Source: an uncultured Clostridia bacterium (GTDB lineage Bacteria > Bacillota > Clostridia > TANB77 > CAG-508). From it: 42,936 bases of DNA. Position 1 is the first letter of the stretch; every line of letters starts with the position of its first letter. This document shows, one piece after another, positions 21,901 to 33,155 of this stretch. The notes under the pieces are model-generated. The model ran no database searches. It worked only from the letters and a program-made list of their open reading frames with translations, and was not told the DNA's origin. Where the stretch lies: the NCBI GenBank assembly GCA_947630155.1, contig CANRGM010000003.1:1-42936 (forward strand), in the 5' to 3' direction. The position numbers and the translations under genes are program-made.

Positions 21901-22158
21901 ATCGACTTTAGCTTTTAATTTATTATCAACTTCTGTTTCCGTGTAGTATCTATCATCATGAGTGTGAGTTGAATCAGATTTAGTTTCCAATTTATCGTCA
22001 ATTTCATTTTCAGTATAATATCTTTCATCATGAGTATGATCAAAATTGGTTATATCTGATTTAGTATGAGTATGTGATTTATCAGCTTTTCCTGACAATG
22101 TACTTTTAATTTTCTCCCATAGATGTGCTAAACCTGTTTCATTTAGAAATTTCATCAT
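18930..22158 (-). CDS. phage tail fibre/appendage protein with +1 CGG frameshift near the C-terminus
   Basis: HTHTKSDITDFEHTH and YLPLAGGTM repeats; skipping one C gives the C-terminus ...SDIKTYPV-GAIYMSVNSTNPATVFGGTWVQTNSVPFYIWKRTA*. Confidence 0.88.
19036..19038 (-). other. +1 frameshift site: GTT CGG CGC -> GTT (C) GGC GCA
   Basis: Restores the widespread tail motif VGxIYMSVNSTNPxxxFGGTW. Confidence 0.9.
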
Positions 22159-22167
22159 TTCACCTCT

Positions 22168-23809
22168 TTATACACAAATTAAGTCTATTTCCTCATTACT
22201 TATTGCTTCAAATTCATTTAGTAATTGTTGTTTTAAATTTCTATAGAAAAACTTTTTTGTTTCTCCTTGTGATACAACAGCTATACAACTATCATCTGAT
22301 AATTCATCTGCCTCCACTAATTCAGTTATCTTTTTACTTGCAACAGTTGGACTTTGAGATGTTAATGCAATTTGTAATGGTTCATTTTTATACTCAATTT
22401 CAATCAGTTCATTATTTTCTGTTGATATGTATTGACTGTCTTCAGTTAGTAAATATGCTCCTTCTACTTCTGGTTGTTCATCATTGTCCTCAATGTACTC
22501 AAATTTTGGCTCGATTCTACTTCCCGTATCATCATAAGTTTCCATGATTTCAACAATTCTTGCTACCGCTTCTATACCATACTCATTTCTTACTGTTACT
22601 TTGTCTCCTAAATAGTAATCATGTTTATATACAAAGCTGACATTAGGTTCTATACTTCCTTCGAACGAAGTTGTTTTTTTATATTCACTTAATTTTTCAT
22701 ATCCACGACTTAGCAGATATGGTAAATACACTATATCACGCAATGTCACAGAATCGTTTTCTTTCATTTCATCATTTATTACTTTTTCTATCTGTAAATC
22801 CGCAATCGGAATATTATATGCTTCATAGTATTTGCCATCTTCTTTTATTACTAAATGCCCACTAGGATATTCCTTCTCCAGTTGCATTAATTGGTTTTCA
22901 TCAACTATTACAATATCTATAATTCTCATATTATAAGTTGCTGTCTGTTGATCTTCACTAACTAAAATATATCCTTCTCCACCCTGTTCTTCAGCTGGAT
23001 ACATTGTAGTTAAATCTTCCCATGAAATGGTTCTTGATAAATCTCTAGCATCAACATATATTTCATTTCTATTTATGCTCTCTGCATATCCTGAGACATT
23101 TTGAGCACGATCTGAGCCTTCTCCTTCGCCTGCAACTAGCGCAACATTTGCAATGTTTGAATAATCTTGAATATATTTTGTTGATATCAAGTTTTCAAAA
23201 TCATCTGCAAAAATTACACTGTCACTTCTATCTTTACCTTGATATAATTGAAAATAAAAATTTTCATCTACTACAACTACTTTATAGCCCCAGCCATACA
23301 TTTTGCAAATTTCTTGAACTTTTTCATTTATTTTTTGAAAACTTGCCTGCTGTGATATGACCTGTGTAAATCCAGCTTTATCTCCTAGAAAGAAATTAGG
23401 TTTCCCACTAGAATTTCTTATTTGTCTAGACATTGCACTAGTATTAATAAGATTTTTATCAACTATATTGCGAATATACTCTTCTGCGTTCCCATCTGCT
23501 GTCACAGTTCCCCAGATAACTCTTTGACCTAATATCTTTTTTGCATCATATCCTGTTGCTATAATATAATCTCCATTTTCAGCATCTGTATCAAGTTCAA
23601 TTTTTTCAATTCTGCAAACCATTTCATCATCTAGTCTTGATAAATAATTACCTTCTTTCAACAATTCTAGATTTTCACTTGTAGCTTGAATGTATAATTC
23701 GCAATCGCCTTCCTCATCATATCTATTAACCCACAGCAAAGATGTATAAGCATCAATTATTCCAATCGGCTTTAAATCACCATTTAACACATATATATCA
23801 ACCATATTA
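22168..23809 (-). CDS. siphovirus tail-associated protein (Gp37-like / tail lysin-like)
   Basis: MVDIYVLNGDLKPIGIIDAYTSLLWVNRYDEEGDCELYI... Confidence 0.75.
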
Positions 23810-24667
23810 CACACCTCTATACATTGTACAATGTTTAAACTCAATATGTATTAATTCATCACATGCACCATCTTCTGCCAAATAACTAAAATAATTTTCT
23901 CCTATGTCTAATTCAAAAAATTTTGAGCCTTTTACTATACTTGTAAAAATATTTGTTTCAACTCCATCTCGGTACAATTTTATTGTTTTTTCACCTTTAT
24001 TTGTATTTATAACAACTCTATCATTTTCAATGAGTGGATATTTAATTTCAAAAATATCTCCTGTTGATACACATACAATTTTTAGAGCATTAACACTTCC
24101 TAATACATTTATATCAATAATTACGCCCGTTTTAGTTTCTGAATTGTTGATTACATTTGTAATTTTTTCTTCATCAATTATTGAAAATGGAATTGGCTCA
24201 TCAACATTAATAGAAAACGGAAATTTAAACATTTTTGTAACTTTAGATAAATCATCAACAATTTCATCTATAGCTTTAAAAAACGGATTAGCACATAAAA
24301 TTGACACTTGCATTATTTCATTATTTGTAAATGGTGTAATATCTACATTTTCAACATATCCTTCGATGTAAACATCTCTAGAATTATTTTTATAGTAAAA
24401 TTTACACCATTCTTTTGTATTGAAAAACTTATATAACCTAATTCTATTCTCTTCAACATTGCCTCTTAATTTAATATAAATTACAAGATTTCTTTCAAGT
24501 AGTTTTGATGAATTAAACTTTGATCCATCCATACTTGCAACCTTAGCAACATTAATTTGAGCGCTTGGAGGGTTTAAGCCTTCTATATTGTAAAGTTGAA
24601 ACTCGCTTTCATTTTGAGTTAGTGTTAATATAGCATTTCGTGTGTTTTCTATTCTTGCTACAAACAT
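23807..24667 (-). CDS. distal tail (Dit-like) protein
   Basis: ORF between tape measure and tail-associated protein; VYIEGYVENVDITPFTNNEIMQVSILCANPFFKA. Confidence 0.8.
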   Translation of the reverse strand: MFVARIENTRNAILTLTQNESEFQLYNIEGLNPPSAQINVAKVASMDGSKFNSSKLLERNLVIYIKLRGNVEENRIRLYKFFNTKEWCKFYYKNNSRDVYIEGYVENVDITPFTNNEIMQVSILCANPFFKAIDEIVDDLSKVTKMFKFPFSINVDEPIPFSIIDEEKITNVINNSETKTGVIIDINVLGSVNALKIVCVSTGDIFEIKYPLIENDRVVINTNKGEKTIKLYRDGVETNIFTSIVKGSKFFELDIGENYFSYLAEDGACDELIHIEFKHCTMYRGV

Positions 24668-24672
24668 TTGGC

Positions 24673-27624
24673 TTACCTCCCTTTCAAATTTAATAGATTT
24701 CTTGTTTGTCTATAAAGTTCCGCTCTTGATGGTTGTTGTGGAGCATATATGTTTTGAACAAAATTATTATTTACATTACTACTTGAACTAATTGTTCCTC
24801 CAGCTGTGGCTACGCTTGCACTTATGCCGCTAAGTTGTGTTACTAACCCTGCTTTTAATTCATTTAACAATGCAGTTATGTTTAATTGTTTCTTTAATTC
24901 TTCAACAACTTTAGCAATCCAGTATTTGTTTCTCTCAAGTGGAACAACCGCTTCTGTTCCTTTTCCTTCTAACAAACCTACTTGACCTTTTTCAAGAACA
25001 CCTCCACGATACAATGGAGGTATTTGGGGTACATCTATATTTCCCAAACCACCAAATGGTTTTGCTCCAAATATCTCTACATTTCTTATTTTATCAAGCA
25101 TACCATTTATTGCATTAAAAGGAACAGATACTACCTTATTTATTCCGTCTATTAACCCATTTACAATATTTTTAAATGCATCTGCTATACCCTCTTTAAT
25201 GCCATCAAAAATTTTACCGCCGGTTGAAAATACATTCTTAACAGCTGTCCATGCCTGTGTAAATTTTTCTTCGAACCATTCTTTGACTTTACCAAAAATA
25301 CCTTTAATTCCTTCCCAAGCACCTTTGGCACCATTTTTTAATCCATCCCACATTCCACTAAAAAACTTTGCAACGGGTTGTATAATTTTCTCATTAAACC
25401 AACTAGAAACTACTTCCCAAATTTCCTTTATTGAGTTCCATGTACTCTCAGCAAAGCCTTTAATTTCATTCCACATATTAGTAAAATATTCTGCTATAGG
25501 TTTTATTACATTTTCATCAAACCATGTAGACACTATGTTCCAAACATTTTTTATAGCGTCCCATGCTCCACCAAATGTATTACTAAACCAGTTTGTTATT
25601 GGCTCGAAAACTTTCTTAATTCCATCCCAAATTCCTTGAAAATACTCTCCAACTTTTCCCCAATATTCTTTAATTTTGTCCCAAGCATCTTTGAAATTTC
25701 CACTCAGAATGTCTTTAACTACTGCAAATACAGTTTTAATACCTTCCCAAATTAATTTAAAATAGCTTACAACTGTATCCCAAACCAATTTTATAGCATT
25801 CCATGCTCCTTCAAATATTGCTTTCCAATATTCAACTACTGGTGTAAAAACAGTTTTTATTCTTTCCCAAATTGCTTTAAAATACGGTTGTACGGTATCC
25901 CAAACCTTCTTTATACCTTCCCATACAGATGAAAACCATTCACCAATTGCTTTAATTATTGGTTCACAAACATTTTTAATTCCTTCCCATAAGCCAATCC
26001 AGAATTTTCTAAAGCCTTCTGATTTATTCCATAGATATGTAAATGCAGTCACTAATAACCCAATTGCTGTAACAATTAATCCGATTGGATTTGCCGACAT
26101 AACTGCATTCAGTAAGCCTTGTGCAGTAGCTGCTGCCTTAATTCCTTTTACAACATTCATCATCATTGTAACAAATCCAGCAATTTTTGCTACTGCAAAC
26201 CCTGCTATAATACCTGCTACAGTTGCAATTAAAATATCTTTATTGTCAATTATCCATTTAAATCCGTCCTTTATCTTATTAGCAATTTCTTTTACTTTTT
26301 CACCAAAGGCTTCCCAATCAACACTTTCCGCCCATTCGTGAAAACTTTCTGTAATCTCCTGAATAACTGGGATTAGAGCTTCAAGAAATGGTGTTCCAAC
26401 GTTTGCTTGAAATTGCCTCCATGTTTCATTTAAGTTTCCCTGTACATTTTCCCAGCCATCAGCCTCTCTTGCTGCTTGACCAAATGCACCTGAAACTTTT
26501 TGACTATCTGTTACCATTTTTAAAAGTGTTTGTTGTTTTTGAATTTCAGTTAAATCGTTATATTTTTTGCCAAACAATTCTGTTGCTTTTGCATTTCTTG
26601 TAAATTCAGTTGCAGAAACACCTAAGGCTGCGTCATTAGCAAAGTTACCTTTTAAAAATGATTGTAAAGTTTCAGCACTATCTTCAAGTGAACGATCATA
26701 ATATGCTGCACCATCCGCTGCTGATTGCAATGCTTCTTCTGTTAATTTCATAGCAGTTGTAATATCTGATCCATTTGAGCGTGCAAACGCATAAATGTTA
26801 GCTGCGGTTGTTTTTAGTCTTGTATCTAAAATACCTGTATTATTGGCAACACGTTTAACCATTTCTTCAGCTTGATCTCCCATATCACCAAAGGTCTGTT
26901 CAAATTGAGAATTTTCAGCTTTAACCTCTGCTGCTGTTGTAATCATTTCTTTTGCAAATTCTTTTAAACCATCGATAGCTTTTCTAATTCCATCTGCAAC
27001 TAAATTAGCTAACGCACCCTTCATTATAGTAAATCCGTCTCCAGCATCTCTTGCAGATTCGTTCACACCATCTAAAACTTCATCTACAGTTTTGCCTTCT
27101 TTAGCTGCTGTTTTCTCTGCCTGTTCAACAAGTGTTAAATTCCCTTTGAGTTTATTAATCTCATCAGTTGTATTATTAATAGTAGCTTGTTGATTATTCA
27201 TAGTGCTAGTCAAATTAGATACTTGACTTTTCATTGCACTTTCTGTTTTCTCTGCTGCACTTAATTCTTTTTCTAGCTTTTCGACTTCTTCTGAATTTTC
27301 CCCATATGTTTTTTTAGCATTTTCTAAAGCCGTTTTTAAATTTGAAACATTTGTAGTAGCATCTTTTTCATATTTTTGAGCTGTTTTTAATTGCTCTTGA
27401 TATGCTTTCAACTTTGCATTCTGTTGCTCTAGACTAGAACGCATTATGTCCAGTGCTTTTTTTACACTATCAGAAGTTGTCCCAAAAGCTTTCATTTCAG
27501 AATTTACAACATTTATTTGTGATTTATTAATTTTTAGAATATTGTTAGCTTCTGTTATACTTTTCTTAAATTCTGATATATCTGCTTTAAATTTAGTTGT
27601 AATGTCTTCACCTTTTCCTGGCAT
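24673..27624 (-). CDS. tail tape measure protein
   Basis: Coiled-coil N-terminus, hydrophobic centre, many W-rich repeats (WDxIKxVWxxVxxYFKxIWE). Confidence 0.93.
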   Translation of the reverse strand: MPGKGEDITTKFKADISEFKKSITEANNILKINKSQINVVNSEMKAFGTTSDSVKKALDIMRSSLEQQNAKLKAYQEQLKTAQKYEKDATTNVSNLKTALENAKKTYGENSEEVEKLEKELSAAEKTESAMKSQVSNLTSTMNNQQATINNTTDEINKLKGNLTLVEQAEKTAAKEGKTVDEVLDGVNESARDAGDGFTIMKGALANLVADGIRKAIDGLKEFAKEMITTAAEVKAENSQFEQTFGDMGDQAEEMVKRVANNTGILDTRLKTTAANIYAFARSNGSDITTAMKLTEEALQSAADGAAYYDRSLEDSAETLQSFLKGNFANDAALGVSATEFTRNAKATELFGKKYNDLTEIQKQQTLLKMVTDSQKVSGAFGQAAREADGWENVQGNLNETWRQFQANVGTPFLEALIPVIQEITESFHEWAESVDWEAFGEKVKEIANKIKDGFKWIIDNKDILIATVAGIIAGFAVAKIAGFVTMMMNVVKGIKAAATAQGLLNAVMSANPIGLIVTAIGLLVTAFTYLWNKSEGFRKFWIGLWEGIKNVCEPIIKAIGEWFSSVWEGIKKVWDTVQPYFKAIWERIKTVFTPVVEYWKAIFEGAWNAIKLVWDTVVSYFKLIWEGIKTVFAVVKDILSGNFKDAWDKIKEYWGKVGEYFQGIWDGIKKVFEPITNWFSNTFGGAWDAIKNVWNIVSTWFDENVIKPIAEYFTNMWNEIKGFAESTWNSIKEIWEVVSSWFNEKIIQPVAKFFSGMWDGLKNGAKGAWEGIKGIFGKVKEWFEEKFTQAWTAVKNVFSTGGKIFDGIKEGIADAFKNIVNGLIDGINKVVSVPFNAINGMLDKIRNVEIFGAKPFGGLGNIDVPQIPPLYRGGVLEKGQVGLLEGKGTEAVVPLERNKYWIAKVVEELKKQLNITALLNELKAGLVTQLSGISASVATAGGTISSSSNVNNNFVQNIYAPQQPSRAELYRQTRNLLNLKGR

Positions 27625-27714
27625 TTTTTCACCTTCTCTAACGAACGAGGGGCAAAAGAAAAAGCACATAAGAATCTTATGTACCTTTTCTTTTGCCCCT
27701 CTAATTATTTATTT

Positions 27715-28268
27715 TTAAAACCAATCATCGCCTGCTGGTCTTCTTATTTTTTGTTTTTTATTTTTACTTTTTCTACTTGAATTGTCATTTAATCTTCTAA
27801 GCAGCAGAAAAACCTCATATGCGCTTTTCTCTCTAATGTCAAAAGGTGATAAACTTGGAAAAATTTCACATAATGTTAATTCTAACTCGAAAAAAGTTTG
27901 ATAAAGGGTGACATTCTTATCACCCTCATTTAGTTTTTTCCTTTAACACCTTTTTTTATTTCATTCATTGAAAATTTAACAACATTTATTAAAACTACAA
28001 CAATCTCTGATATTTCTGTATTTTTTAGTTCTTCATCTGTTAAGCCTTTAAAAATTCTTTGTAGTAATGGTTTGATAATCTCAAAACTATTCATAACTAC
28101 TTGACTAGCAACTTTTACTAATTCCACATTATCATTTGTCTTTAAACCATCTAAATTTAATGCATTAATTAAATCCTCAGCTACTCCAAATTTTATTCTA
28201 TATCCTTCTCTTGTGTATGTTTTAACTATATTGTCATCATCATCATATATATTTAATTTTAATTCCAT
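27715..28268 (-). CDS. tail assembly chaperone; short form 27930-28268, long form by -1 frameshift
   Basis: A AAA AAC heptamer at 27933-27939 just before TAA; the -1 frame continues KLNEGDKNVTLYQTFFELELTLCEIFPSLSPFDIREKSAYEVFLLLRRLND...DDWF*. Confidence 0.8.
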
Positions 28269-28446
28269 AATAATTTCTCCTATCTATATAAAATTTTATG
28301 GAGTAATTTAATTATGAGATAGGTCATAATTAAAAGCGTAATATTCCGTTGTCCTCCATGGAAGTAAGGGTTTATATGCCCTTGCTTCTAAAAATGTCTT
28401 AAAATTGATTTTCACGTGTTGTTTATGTAGACTAAAGTTCTAAACT

Positions 28447-29058
28447 TTAAGCTTTTGCTTGTAAAGTATCTGGTGTTGTAACTGTCTCAAAGAATTTTTC
28501 AACATTAGCTAAATCTTTTCCTAAATCAACATTAAGTGCTTTTGCACCTTTATTTTTGTTCTTAGCAAATTTATGAGTAGTAGTAATATTTGTATAAACA
28601 AGTTCTTGACCATTTGCATCTGTACCATCGTTTTTTGTGCTATTTGTTTGATCAGGATTATTAAATGTTCCTTTGTATCTCCATACATAAACCTTATCGC
28701 CATTAGTTTTCTCTGTGATATACCCTATAGCAAAATACTTAGTTTCTCTTTCACCTTCAATTAATGCTCCTGTTGTTTCATCATATACTTGTCCAGTTAT
28801 TTTTCCTAAAACGTCAAGAGGTATTGCTGATGCACTAATGTTTATTGTATCTGCTCCTTCGCTTGTAATTACTATAGCTGGTTTATTATCATAATAATGA
28901 CTCTCACTTGAACCTTCAGATGTTTTTGATATTTCTGCAACACCCGCAATAGGAAATACATCTCCTGTTTCGTATGCTTCGCTTGTATCACTTGTTACTT
29001 CTGCAGCAACAAGCCCTTCAACACCTCTGTATTCTTCGATTTCTAGCTTATTCTCCAT
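28447..29058 (-). CDS. major tail protein
   Basis: MENKLEIEEYRGVEGLVAAEVTSDTSEAYETGDVFPIAGVAEISKTSEGSSESHYYDN typical siphovirus major tail protein; position upstream of the chaperone. Confidence 0.88.
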   Translation of the reverse strand: MENKLEIEEYRGVEGLVAAEVTSDTSEAYETGDVFPIAGVAEISKTSEGSSESHYYDNKPAIVITSEGADTINISASAIPLDVLGKITGQVYDETTGALIEGERETKYFAIGYITEKTNGDKVYVWRYKGTFNNPDQTNSTKNDGTDANGQELVYTNITTTHKFAKNKNKGAKALNVDLGKDLANVEKFFETVTTPDTLQAKA

Positions 29059-29120
29059 TAATAAATTCCTCCTTTTTGATATATTTAAATAAGCTACTGA
29101 CACTAATATGTCAGTAGCTT

Positions 29121-29462
29121 TTATCTTTCTATTTTAAGTACATGTATTCCACGTCCTGTATGTGTGGGTTCATCACTTGCAACATCATGACCTTTACCAG
29201 TTACAATGAACCCTTTATTTTTTAATAGTTCTTTAGCTTTTAATAATTCTGTGTTTACTAACTCTGGATCATTTGAATAAAAATTCAAATCAAAATCCCA
29301 AATATAGCTATGTTCTTCATTATCATAAAACTCATTTCCATCTGTATCATTATTCCAAAATGTGAAAAAGCTGTCTGGATATGCCTCATCTTCACTTAAT
29401 GAACCTTGCAAGAAAATTGGATAGTTAAATTCTTTCAATGTATCAATTAATAAATCTTTCAT
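29121..29462 (-). CDS. tail completion/terminator-like protein
   Basis: MKDLLIDTLKEFNYPIFLQGSLSEDEAYPDSFFTFWNN; synteny. Confidence 0.75.
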   Translation of the reverse strand: MKDLLIDTLKEFNYPIFLQGSLSEDEAYPDSFFTFWNNDTDGNEFYDNEEHSYIWDFDLNFYSNDPELVNTELLKAKELLKNKGFIVTGKGHDVASDEPTHTGRGIHVLKIER

Positions 29463-29464
29463 CT

Positions 29465-29875
29465 TTAGCCATTCAACCTCCTCAATTCATCATAGAATAT
29501 ATCTTCTTGTATTGTTTTTATTTCATCCTTTGTAGCTTTACTAAAGAATGCATTATATAACTTTTGATCTTTTTTTATTCTTGGAGTACCATACATTAAA
29601 AATATATGTGCAAGTCCTCCATTTCGAATACTAAATCCAACTGGCACACTTGCTATATTACCTGCCCAATTGACTTCTGGTGGTGAATATATACTTTTTT
29701 CGGTGGCACCTGTTAAATGATGAGGATGTATTGCCTTTTTCGCTTTATCTGTAACAATCTTATGACTTTCTTTTAGTGCTTTTTCTGCTGTTCCTTTAAC
29801 ATTACTTCCCAATTTTGTAAGCCTTTGTATTACATTATCTAGTCCATCAAATTCAAGCTTTAGTTTACTTCCCAT
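29465..29875 (-). CDS. HK97 gp10-like head-tail protein
   Basis: MGSKLKLEFDGLDNVIQRLTKLGSNVKGTAEKALKESHKIVTDKAKKAIH; synteny. Confidence 0.85.
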   Translation of the reverse strand: MGSKLKLEFDGLDNVIQRLTKLGSNVKGTAEKALKESHKIVTDKAKKAIHPHHLTGATEKSIYSPPEVNWAGNIASVPVGFSIRNGGLAHIFLMYGTPRIKKDQKLYNAFFSKATKDEIKTIQEDIFYDELRRLNG

Positions 29876-29876
29876 A

Positions 29877-30263
29877 TTAAGCACCACCTTTGATACGTTT
29901 TACTTTAAATAATAAAAACTGATGTCTTTGATTTAGGTCTTCTGGTTCATTGATAATGTCGAATATAGCTCCATCATCTGCCCTTGCTATTCTACATTCT
30001 GACTTTATGTCCGGTCTATACCATGTTTCTATATTAGCAGTATCTTCTATTGAATAAACACCATTTACATCCCTTTCAGTACCTCCATATGTTTTAAAAG
30101 AGCCAAAAAAAAGATGAATAGGATTACCTTGTTCATCTTTTTGTTTCAATGTTTCTTCAACACTTGGGTAAATTTTTTTATTTACACCACTTATATTCTT
30201 ATATTCAGGTACTAGCAATACTAGTGGTATTGTGTTTTCTAAACTAGGTCTATAATTAGCCAT
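29877..30263 (-). CDS. head closure/stopper-like protein
   Basis: Small ORF at the expected head-tail joining position. Confidence 0.6.
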   Translation of the reverse strand: MANYRPSLENTIPLVLLVPEYKNISGVNKKIYPSVEETLKQKDEQGNPIHLFFGSFKTYGGTERDVNGVYSIEDTANIETWYRPDIKSECRIARADDGAIFDIINEPEDLNQRHQFLLFKVKRIKGGA

Positions 30264-30540
30264 TATCTTCACCATCTTCCGCTGTGTCTTTATAACTTAA
30301 TTGGGTTGCTCTTTGTATGAAATAGGGACTTAATGAGGTCCCTCCACTTCCATAATTCCAAAGGTCTACTACTCCTCTTGCTATAATTCCAACACTTGTA
30401 TCAGATTCAACAACTTCTTTAGCAACTCCACCTTCTAATAGAAATTGTATAACTTCATCAATATATCTTTGTATTGTAGTATCTTGATATGTACCAGTTA
30501 TACCTAAATAAGCTTTTACTTTTTCTAACATATCAATCAC
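30256..30540 (-). CDS. head-tail connector (gp6-like)
   Basis: MLEKVKAYLGITGTYQDTTIQRYIDEVIQFLLEGGV. Confidence 0.75.
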   Translation of the reverse strand: MIDMLEKVKAYLGITGTYQDTTIQRYIDEVIQFLLEGGVAKEVVESDTSVGIIARGVVDLWNYGSGGTSLSPYFIQRATQLSYKDTAEDGEDNG

Positions 30541-30545
30541 CTCAA

Positions 30546-30737
30546 CTATTCCTTAATATGTGCTAGTCCTCTAGCAATTATGTCATTTTTTCTATCTTCA
30601 TCAGTAATGGAAATTTCATCGCCTTTTTTATATTCTTTACTATTAAATTTATCCGTAAATTCAATGTCAACAATCATAGTGAAATTTTCAATATGACCTT
30701 TTTCATCTTCTATTTTTTCTGTTTTTTTTCTAGACAT
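30546..30737 (-). CDS. small hypothetical phage protein
   Basis: 63-aa ORF in the head operon. Confidence 0.5.
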   Translation of the reverse strand: MSRKKTEKIEDEKGHIENFTMIVDIEFTDKFNSKEYKKGDEISITDEDRKNDIIARGLAHIKE

Positions 30738-30749
30738 TACATATACCTC

Positions 30750-31118
30750 CTATTCATCTTTAGGATTTAAAACTACTTCTGATATATCAAGTGTTCTTGT
30801 TGCTTCTACTTCACCTGTTATAGTGATTGTAATAGGTTTTTTCTTATTTAATTTTATAAGATACAGATAATCAGTAGTACTTAATGTAGTAGGACTTCCA
30901 CTTTCATAAGAGCAAACTACTTTGTTCTTGGCATTTTTAGCTTGTGGAAATTCTAAAACTAAATAGTTTCCATCTCCACCAGCATTTTCAATGCCTTCTA
31001 CATATAGTGATGTACCAGTTACTTTATTATCTTCTGACACTTGTATACCAGTTTGAACATCTTTTGCTTGTTTATTCATAACTGTAGTAGTATCGCTTGG
31101 TACATTTATTTCCACCAC
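30750..31118 (-). CDS. hypothetical virion/head-associated protein
   Basis: Beta-rich 122-aa ORF immediately after the major capsid gene. Confidence 0.5.
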   Translation of the reverse strand: MVEINVPSDTTTVMNKQAKDVQTGIQVSEDNKVTGTSLYVEGIENAGGDGNYLVLEFPQAKNAKNKVVCSYESGSPTTLSTTDYLYLIKLNKKKPITITITGEVEATRTLDISEVVLNPKDE

Positions 31119-31123
31119 ACTGT

Positions 31124-32455
31124 TTATGCGCTTATCTTTTTTTTTAATATATAAACATAATTGGTATTTAATGGCTTACCATCTAAAATTACTAATCCTT
31201 TTGTGATCCATTTATTTTTATCATCATCAAAGTATCTCTTATAACCAAATGTCATATTTGAATTAATACCATATGCTTTCTCAGGTACCCAGAAAATACC
31301 AAAAACTTCTCCATTTGAGCATAAATCAAATGATTTGAATAAATCTTGCTCTGTTCTAAGTACAGAATATTCATTAAATTTATGTTGTCTATCGCTAACA
31401 TCAAAACCTGCTTTTTTGATTGGTTGTCCATTAGCATCTTTCATTGTACATAAATTACTTACATATGTTTGCTTTGCCATTGCAAATTCAGGATTTTCTC
31501 CTTCCATTCCAATAGGTATCTTAGCAAATAATTTCTTTTCCCACGCTGTCCAATCTGAAATCTCATCTTCAGAAAATTCTATTATGTTTTCTGTTGGAAC
31601 TCTTTGTAGTCCAGCTGCGACATCTGTTAAAATTCCTGTAGGTTGATTTTCTCCTGTACCTTTTAAAACAGCTACATCTCTAGCTTTTAGATATGCTGTT
31701 AATAATGCATTTAATAATTCCTTTTCAAATATTTCTACACTTAAAATACTTTGTAATAATGATTGAGCTATTCTTATTTCTCCAATATGATATGAGAATG
31801 TTACACTTCCAGTAACTCCCTTAACCTTTTGTTCTTCGCTAACTCCATGTTCCTTGTCGTTTCCTTCTTTTCCACCCCAAGTAAATGTTGCTTCAAATTC
31901 TCCAATTGGAAATTCAACTCCTCCTGGAATATTCAACATACGAACTCTTGATGAAAGTTGACCACAAGATTTTTCAATTCCTTTGATTAATTCTTGTAAT
32001 ACAGTGTGTGGAATTAGAACTCCTAACTCTTCACTAGTCACTTCTCCAGCATCTCTTTTTTCTATTTTATATTGAGTTAAAATTTCATTTAATCTAGCTG
32101 TTCTTTCTCCTGTTTGAGCATAATGTTTAAATGCTTGTCTATACTCCATTGTTGAAAGTAAGTCTTCATCATTTGAACGTTCTGATTTTTGTCCTTGGTC
32201 CATTTGAGCATTTTGAATTACATTTAAAGCCTTATTTGGATCAAATCCGCTTCTTTCTTCATTTGCTTTTGCTATTTCTGCTTTCTCTAACTTATCAATT
32301 TCTGCTTCTAATCCTCTTATTTCCTCAGTTACTTCTGAGATTTCTACACCTAAACTTCTTACTTCATCTAAACTTTCAGATTCTTGGTTTCTTTTTTGTA
32401 AATTTTCTAATTTAGCTTTTCTTTTTGCTAATAAATCTTTTAAATACTTTAACAT
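31124..32455 (-). CDS. HK97-fold major capsid protein
   Basis: N-terminal coiled-coil delta region; LKARDVAVLKGTGENQPTGILT motif. Confidence 0.93.
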   Translation of the reverse strand: MLKYLKDLLAKRKAKLENLQKRNQESESLDEVRSLGVEISEVTEEIRGLEAEIDKLEKAEIAKANEERSGFDPNKALNVIQNAQMDQGQKSERSNDEDLLSTMEYRQAFKHYAQTGERTARLNEILTQYKIEKRDAGEVTSEELGVLIPHTVLQELIKGIEKSCGQLSSRVRMLNIPGGVEFPIGEFEATFTWGGKEGNDKEHGVSEEQKVKGVTGSVTFSYHIGEIRIAQSLLQSILSVEIFEKELLNALLTAYLKARDVAVLKGTGENQPTGILTDVAAGLQRVPTENIIEFSEDEISDWTAWEKKLFAKIPIGMEGENPEFAMAKQTYVSNLCTMKDANGQPIKKAGFDVSDRQHKFNEYSVLRTEQDLFKSFDLCSNGEVFGIFWVPEKAYGINSNMTFGYKRYFDDDKNKWITKGLVILDGKPLNTNYVYILKKKISA

Positions 32456-32456
32456 T

Positions 32457-33155
32457 TTAAATTCCTCCTAATTTTAATAAATTTTGATTTTTCATTTTTT
32501 CTATTTCTAACAATTCTTTACTTCTTGTATCAGTTTCCTCTGATAATGCTTTTCTGGCTTCCGCCAAAGGTGAGTATTCAGTTTCCTCTGAATTATCTCT
32601 TGCATCTATTGAAGTCTGAGGATACGCTGGAAAATTCACAACACTAACCTCATGAACTATTGAAATCTCTTTTATTACCCTTGTAGGGCAGTCGGTATCT
32701 AAGTCAAGCCATTCTTGACTTTTTATTCTAAACATAAAAGACATTCCATCCATATCTCCACGTTTTATTGCAGAGTATAAACTTCGTGCCTCTTGATTGT
32801 TTTCAGTATCTAATACTGCTTTAATATGTAATCCTTCTTCATCTATGTTGAAAGACATAGTTCCTTTACCATTTTTCGTTCTAGCTAGAGCTATTTTATT
32901 AGTATCATGATTTATAAATAATCTTATATCTTTTAAATCTGCATTATCTAATGCATGCGGATCTATTCTTTCATAATACTCTCCAGCCCAATCCTGTAAT
33001 TTCGTATTTTGATTAAAAACAATTGGAATACCTTCTATTATTGATTCATTTTCACTATCTTCTACAGTTCTAAATGTAGCCGTATATTGTCTTGTTACTA
33101 GCTCATTTTGACTTTGTTTTCTTACCTTATTCTTTTTTATTGTCAAATTAGTCAT
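32457..33155 (-). CDS. HK97-family prohead protease
   Basis: EGIPIVFNQNTKLQDWAGEYYERIDPHAL...FINHDTNKIALARTKNGKG...MSFMFRI. Confidence 0.92.
   Translation of the reverse strand: MTNLTIKKNKVRKQSQNELVTRQYTATFRTVEDSENESIIEGIPIVFNQNTKLQDWAGEYYERIDPHALDNADLKDIRLFINHDTNKIALARTKNGKGTMSFNIDEEGLHIKAVLDTENNQEARSLYSAIKRGDMDGMSFMFRIKSQEWLDLDTDCPTRVIKEISIVHEVSVVNFPAYPQTSIDARDNSEETEYSPLAEARKALSEETDTRSKELLEIEKMKNQNLLKLGGI

Noticed and set aside
21290-22110. Possible CRISPR or tandem DNA repeat array
   Set aside because: The repeats are in-frame coding repeats of the tail fibre (HTHxKSDITxFxHTH, DDRYYTExEIDxKL), with irregular spacing.
18930-22158. Diversity-generating retroelement acting on the tail fibre
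   Set aside because: No reverse transcriptase or template repeat is visible in this window.
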